A stretch of 21,947 nt of DNA from Pleurotus djamor (lineage: Eukaryota > Basidiomycota > Agaricomycetes > Agaricales > Pleurotaceae): contig JAPEVF010000751.1 in the NCBI GenBank assembly GCA_029747585.1, forward strand, positions 1 to 21,947, in the 5' to 3' direction. The notes below the pieces were generated by a model, which worked only from the letters and a program-made list of their open reading frames with translations, ran no database searches and was not told the DNA's origin. Position 1 is the stretch's first letter, and every line of letters starts with the position of its first letter. This document shows, piece by piece, positions 17,336-21,947 of this stretch. The translations under genes were made by a program, and so were the position numbers.

Positions 17336-18795
17336 CTACACACCGACAGCATCAACTAGGGCGTCGGCTTTCCTCCGCAAACAATGACAAAGAGGTGGAT
17401 TCGGAGACTCAGTCTGCACGAGGGTTCCGCTCCAGACGAATCCGTGTCTTTTATTTTGAGGCCTAAACGGAGAGGGAAGAGGTCCCGAAGCGCCCCCATA
17501 CGCTTGCTTCTCCAGATCCAAGTTATCAAACAGCGTTTCGCGGGGACGTTCTAAGTCCTCTTCACGCCCCAGGCACACTGGTGATTGCCCTGCAGTGTGA
17601 TCTTTGCAATGAAAAGACGAGGAAGGTGACTGAGACCGTGATGGTTTCGCGGCCTCTACCTTTCCGACATCATCATTTCTTGACACCAACCAACTCGGGA
17701 TGGAGACAGGTTGCGAAAGTTGACCCAAGTCGTTACTATCACCCCCATGCTCCATCCATCGGGACCCTGCGCTCCATACGGTGGCGAAAACGACACCGAG
17801 GATGGTGACGTAGTTATTGGCAACAGCAAGATATGTTGAGAATAAGAATAATGAAAGGTTGGTCGCTTGAATGTCTACTGAGGCGATGACGATTTGGGCG
17901 GTGCAGAAGATGCAAGGGACAACGAAGTTGGAGATGGATATCATAAAAAGGGTGCGTGCTCTATCAGTGAAGCTATCTGCCAGATTTGATAAGACCCCGC
18001 ATTTTAAAAAGTTAACCCACTCACTAAGTTTAAGACCAAGGATCGGACCCGTGTTCATCTGTGAGCGCAGCTGGTAGATGAACAGTGTGGACATGTAACT
18101 TTATACAACATGGTAAGCGTAAAACGGTCCGCAAAAGCTCAAGGTACTTACATGTTGTCAAATAATTGAAGACACCAAACCACCCTTGCCATAGGCCAGA
18201 ACTGCAGACCAGCAAGGAAAGTCCCTATCATGCTTGCACTTCGAACCCACTCAAACGTAGCATAACCAAGGACGGCGCATCGAGCGCCTTTGGACAATAT
18301 TGGGATACCAAGGATGACAACCCGTGTATTCCGTGACACAAGTGTGGGCGGGAAGACGGCCCAGAGTCGGAGGTAAAGGATACCTTCCACGAGCATGGGT
18401 GACCAGAACGAGAATAACAGCCAACTCAACACCGGGCCGGGAATAGTAGAGTTGTTGTCTTCTGGGAAGAAGATGTTGTAAACCTATGGTCAGGAGGAAA
18501 GCATAAGAAGCAACGTTGACGGAGGGGAGGTTGCGCGATAGCAAGTTACACGTACATTTAGATACGCGAGGGTGACTCCCTCACCAATTCCCATGAAAAG
18601 GGCGAGAACATTCAGATAAAAGATTAAGGAACGGCGAAGGTCATTCGTGGAAAAGACCAATAATACGACGAGAAGCGGCACAAGAAGGGACGCGAAGCAT
18701 GCCGCGATCAATGCATATGTTAACCAGGCTCCAGTGCCATATATATCGTTGATAGTGAGCTGGCCATGAGCCGACATATCTGGGATCGACGCCAT
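17336..18795 (-). CDS. Basidiomycete-type seven-helix membrane protein
   Basis: Exons on the minus strand: 18795-18556, 18483-18152 and 18098-17336. Introns of 72 and 53 nt (GTACGT...CATAG, GTAAGT...TAAAG) join in frame to 444 residues. The ATG opens MASIPDMSAHGQ. Hydrophobic segments start at about residue 24 (WLTYALIAACFASLLVPLLV) and 56, and seven can be picked out by about residue 290. The tail is about 150 polar residues rich in Ser, Asp and Arg. The layout (short outer N-terminus, seven helices, long hydrophilic C-tail) is that of a GPCR-like fungal protein. It resembles an uncharacterised family common in basidiomycetes and lacks recognisable Ste3 pheromone-receptor motifs. Ligand unknown. 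It is convergent with ATP17. Confidence 0.82.
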
Positions 18796-20126
18796 TTGTG
18801 CTGAGGCTCGGAAGCAGGGATGAAAAGGAAGGTATGTAGGTCAGTCGACTGGAAGCAGTTGCACATTGTCGTGCGGTGTATCTTATACGAGTGAGCGGTA
18901 AGGAACTGCGCGGGTTTGGCAAGGGAGTAGCGATGATTTCAGAGGTACCATGTAGAAACGAATAGAGCGAACAGCAGATGAGGTGCCCACGCTGATGGGA
19001 ATTTCGTGGCTTGGCGGGATGAATACATTGTGAGGTTTCGACAATAGCCGTTGCATCTAAGGAACGAGATGTTGGTAGATCACAGAGTCGAGAATGACAG
19101 AAAGAAGTGTGGTCAACATCGCCTTGTGTCATTATAATACTCCAGTCGAAACGCTGGCCGCACCTATCATTGATTTAAATATTTGGTGAGAGCACTATAC
19201 ACCACGAGAGACTGAGGAGCCACTGTAGAGGGAGAAGAGTCGTAGTCAAGTCGTAGTCCTTGGGAGACGACGGAGAGGTTGACATACAAAGCCGAGATAT
19301 GATTCAAGAGACTCCAAAGCAGTGGTTCAATAGCGCTCGGTAACGTAGCGAAGACACAGTAGGCCGTGAGACAAGATTGGCCCTCAGTTGATGTTATTCG
19401 GTCGGTCGGATGGGCGGTCCCCGTATTGTTCACTGGTGTCGATGGATGGTCAGTCCAACACATTTACACAGAGTCCTGATCATGTCGCGGGAGCGTTAAA
19501 CGCCAACAATCGTTCGAATGGTAGAGTTCACTTGATAATGACGACACGACGACGTCTCCGTGCATCGCTACGAGGAACGCCCGTAGAACGACTGATGGTG
19601 ATGCATTGATGACTTGACGTCGAGGCTGAGGTAGGTAGACAAGTAATACGTTGATTGCAGTTGGCCAAGACTGGGCCCATCGGCTGAGCTGAACTCCTCA
19701 TATCTATGTCTGCTGTAGAGGGACCAGGGAGACCTCAGGATTATCAAGATCCGTTGAAGAAGGCGCCGTGAGGTCAATCGCCCAGATGAAGGGTAAATCG
19801 TAAAGTTGTCGTAAAGCATCGGTTTGAGTCGATCAATTCGATTCTACAATGAATGGTGGAACAGCCTTCTCCTCGGTGTTGATCAATCTAGTAGTACAGG
19901 ATAGGTTTCTGCGGATGAAACGGAAACCGAAGAAAGGAAAAAGACAAAGAAGCGATGGTGACTCTAAAAGTGGGGTTCGTGAAGTCAGGGGCATCTAATG
20001 AGCATGTGAGTATGTACAGGGGCTTTCAGGCGCCCCTGAGGTGATCTAGACAGCGCCCACTATCGCAGCGTACCGCTTGAACCTCTTCAAGTCCTTTCGC
20101 CTCTGAAATTCTCTTTTCCAAGGACC
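18796..20126. other. About 1.3 kb without a convincing gene
   Basis: This lies between the divergently transcribed membrane protein (minus) and the CAP10-like gene (plus) and should contain both promoters. Minus-strand frames at 19463-19167 and 19819-19568 are short, of unusual composition and lack splice or family support. A hairpin lies at 20017-20038. Confidence 0.5.
20017..20038. other. Seven-base-pair hairpin
   Basis: CAGGGGC and GCCCCTG, separated by an 8-nt loop, form a G/C-rich stem about 140 nt before the CAP10-like start codon. It could lie in its promoter or 5' UTR. Function unknown. Confidence 0.5.
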
Positions 20127-20159
20127 ATGATTTGCAGAAGATCGACTGCTGGAACCTAA
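20127..20159 (+). promoter_or_regulatory. Upstream ORF of 10 codons before the CAP10-like gene
   Basis: ATG at 20127 opens MICRRSTAGT and stops at TAA (20157-20159), 17 nt before the main ATG at 20177 and in another frame. If the transcript starts upstream, it could dampen translation of the main frame. Confidence 0.4.
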
Positions 20160-20176
20160 AGCTGAACCCCCGAACA

Positions 20177-21947
20177 ATGCTCTCTTACACCATTCTCATC
20201 ACGGCTCTTTCGACATTCATTGCCGTGACATCTGTGTTTCTCCGAAACGCACTCCTAGTCGCAACGCAACCAAAATGGGACAGAAAACTCGTTCTCGACA
20301 GCGACTCTTTTCGTGTTGATTACCATCGACCAATGCCACCGAATGACGCGCATGCGTACGAGCAAAATGGTCTCTTGACCGTCAATCCAACAGCTCAACA
20401 TCCCATCATCAAGTTGATTGAGCAAGCCGAGGCCGCCTGGGAAGCGAAGCTACACCGTGCGAGCAGGACGCTTCAAGAGGCCGTGGCAGAGTACAGGAGG
20501 AGGTATAAAAGATACCCCCCAGATGGATTTGATAAATGGTGAGCACGCGTCTTAAGCCTGGCCCGCCGCGAAGCATTGACGCGTCAGAACGCAAGGTGGA
20601 AATATGTCCAAGACAATAATGTTCTTTTGCCCGACGAATACGACCAGATACACCGCGACTTGGAGCCGTTTTGGGCGTTGGATCCGATGGATTTGCAGAA
20701 GCTGGTTGCCGATGAGCAGGCCGTGGTAGAGACATTTACAATCGGGAAGGACAAACCCGGGGATCATATCGCAGTGGTCAATCACTCCTTCGCGGACCCG
20801 GATCATTGGAGGGAGAAGAACGCGCTTCGTGGTGCGCAAGATATCATAGACTTGCTCAAGGAAGTGGAAGATCACCTACCGCCTTTCAGAGCTGTCGTAT
20901 CTCCCATGGATAACCCCATGCTGCTTACGGACTACGCGTCAATACATACGCTCCTCCAGGCTGTGACCAGAAACCAAAGTTCGTATGCTCTTTTTACCTC
21001 CTGTTTCTTTCTAACGTGTTCTTGAAGCTGTATCTCTTAGTGAACTTCCAAAGCCAACCCCCAAGAATTTGAGACTGGCTTGCCCTCCAGACTCGCCTGC
21101 GTACCAGTATGGCATTGACTACACTAAGCCGCCACCTCCGCCCTCACAAAACGCCTCGTTTATATGGAATCATGGGTTCGCCATGGATCCGTGTTCTCAC
21201 CCATCCTTGTTCTACCAACACGGCGAGTACCTTGGCCTCGACGAGAGGCATATACCACCGCAAGGTATCAAACCTCGATTCTCTCCTTGTGCCACCCTCG
21301 TCCACGACGACATCCAACTCCCGACTCTCCTCGGCTGAGAGGAAGTTGCTCCATCTGATGACCCGGAGTGGGAAGACAAGCTAGACGAGCGAATATCGTG
21401 GAGAGGTCGTAACACAGGAATCTGGTTCGCTGAAGATGGTCGGTGGAAGAGCACCCAAAGAACTAGGTTAATCCAACTGGCTAGCGATCTCAATGGTACG
21501 GTTCGTGTCCTTGTGCCCAAACCAGATGGATTTGCCGTTGGACCTGGTCGACTGGTCGAAAAGGCGAGGTTGAACCCGGCGCTTTTTGACATGGCTTTTG
21601 CGGACCAACCCATTGATTGCGATGATGATATCTGCGAAGAGTTGGAGCGGATGTTTGAGTGGCGTCGGCCTCAATCGTTCACGGAGGCAGGGAAGCACAA
21701 ATATATCTTCGATGTGGGCGATTTTTGCACTTTGTCGACATCCTCATTCTAATTGTCCCACAGATGGATGGTGACGCATGGTCAAGTCGCTTCAAGAGAA
21801 TCATTACAACCAAATCTCTCATCTTCAAGGCCACGATATACCCCGAATGGTGAGCGTTCCTTTCGTGCTTACACCTGTGGTTAACCTAACGATCGATTTC
21901 CTATTCACAGGNTTTTTTGATCGTATACAACCATGGGTGCACTATAT
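20177..21947 (+). CDS. CAP10-like glycosyltransferase (GT90 family), 3' end outside window, in-frame TGA
   Basis: Exons 20177-20538, 20596-20982, 21041-21713, 21764-21849 and 21911 onward. Introns of 57, 58, 50 and 61 nt keep frame. Residues 1-25 form a signal anchor (MLSYTILITALSTFIAV), as in a type II Golgi enzyme. Family hallmarks follow: YPPDGFDKWW, LLPDEYDQIHRDLEPFW, LPPFRAVVSPMDNP, SFIWNHGFAMDPCSHPS, WRGRNTGIW, FKRIITTKSLIFKATIYPEW and DRIQPWVHY. CAP10 proteins are GT90 enzymes, including cryptococcal xylosyltransferases for capsule and glycoconjugates. Codon 349 (21336-21338) is TGA where the family usually has Trp (LLG-W-EE), although the frame stays open afterwards. An N at 21912 sits in a T-run and adds one base too many. 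So it is either a recent pseudogene or a sequencing error. Confidence 0.9.

Larger units (their letters stand above)
11279..18280. repeat. Direct duplication, copy 2 (right, mostly intact)
   Basis: Counterpart of 1-7236. The left limit is only where the window's first base aligns, so it need not be the real edge. If the duplication is a plain tandem one with junction 7236|7237, the repeated block is 7237-18280. Gene models here splice cleanly: ATP17-like, seven-helix membrane protein, 115-aa gene and 100-aa gene. Sequence continues past 18280 into the 5' part of the membrane-protein gene, so this copy sits in the ancestral right-hand context. Confidence 0.97.

Noticed and set aside
17336..18795. 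Seven-helix protein as a Ste3 pheromone receptor, making this a mating-type locus
   Set aside because: No Ste3-type motifs were seen, and no short prenylated-pheromone ORF (CAAX ending) was found nearby.
19167..19819. Minus-strand frames between the membrane protein and the CAP10-like gene
   Set aside because: Short, no splice, domain or comparative support.

Overview
This is eukaryotic nuclear DNA, most likely from a basidiomycete fungus. The evidence is many short GT-AG introns (about 50-60 nt), a fungal-type mitochondrial ATP synthase subunit f gene, a seven-helix membrane protein of a kind expanded in basidiomycetes, and the start of a CAP10-like (GT90) glycosyltransferase. A tremellomycete-like fungus would fit, but the sequence does not fix the genus. 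No rRNA, tRNA, CRISPR or autonomous transposon was recognised.

The window is dominated by a direct duplication. Positions 1-7236 (copy 1) align end to end with 11279-18280 (copy 2). The offset falls from 11278 to 11044 through indels. Homology stops abruptly at 7236/18280, inside an exon of the membrane-protein gene. The simplest reading is a tandem duplication of about 11 kb whose junction is 7236|7237. In that case 7237-11278 is the left part of the second copy, and the window opens inside the first. Each copy carries, left to right: a pyrimidine-rich leader with a small multi-intron gene; a decayed-looking stretch with a 100-aa gene; a conserved block with an ambiguous small ORF; a 115-aa three-exon gene; ATP synthase subunit f (ATP17-like); and, convergent to it, the membrane protein on the minus strand.

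The copies have decayed unequally. In copy 2 the ATP17-like, membrane-protein and 100-aa genes read as intact spliced genes. In copy 1 ATP17 has an in-frame stop and a lost splice acceptor, the 100-aa gene has lost its start codon and has a frameshifting deletion, the leader gene has lost an acceptor, and the membrane-protein gene has lost its 5' part. The 115-aa gene is intact in both.

Between the two aligned stretches (7237-11278) lies a different landscape. On the minus strand there is a TATA-led gene with one likely membrane helix (10496-9611). Downstream of it are four tandem units of a short three-exon structure (8112-9558), whose eight introns are all kept at 53-61 nt although most reading frames are broken. 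The region is punctuated by nine near-identical copies of a 20-bp motif, GGTTGGTGGCGCGGTCGAGA, at spacings that do not preserve a reading frame. This motif-plus-array region is the least explained part of the window.

Right of copy 2 come about 1.3 kb without a convincing gene and then the CAP10-like gene on the plus strand, which runs off the end. It has an in-frame TGA where I expect a tryptophan codon, and an ambiguous base in a T-run. Several Ns, one at the same aligned position in both copies, mean assembly error should be excluded before the copy differences are read biologically.
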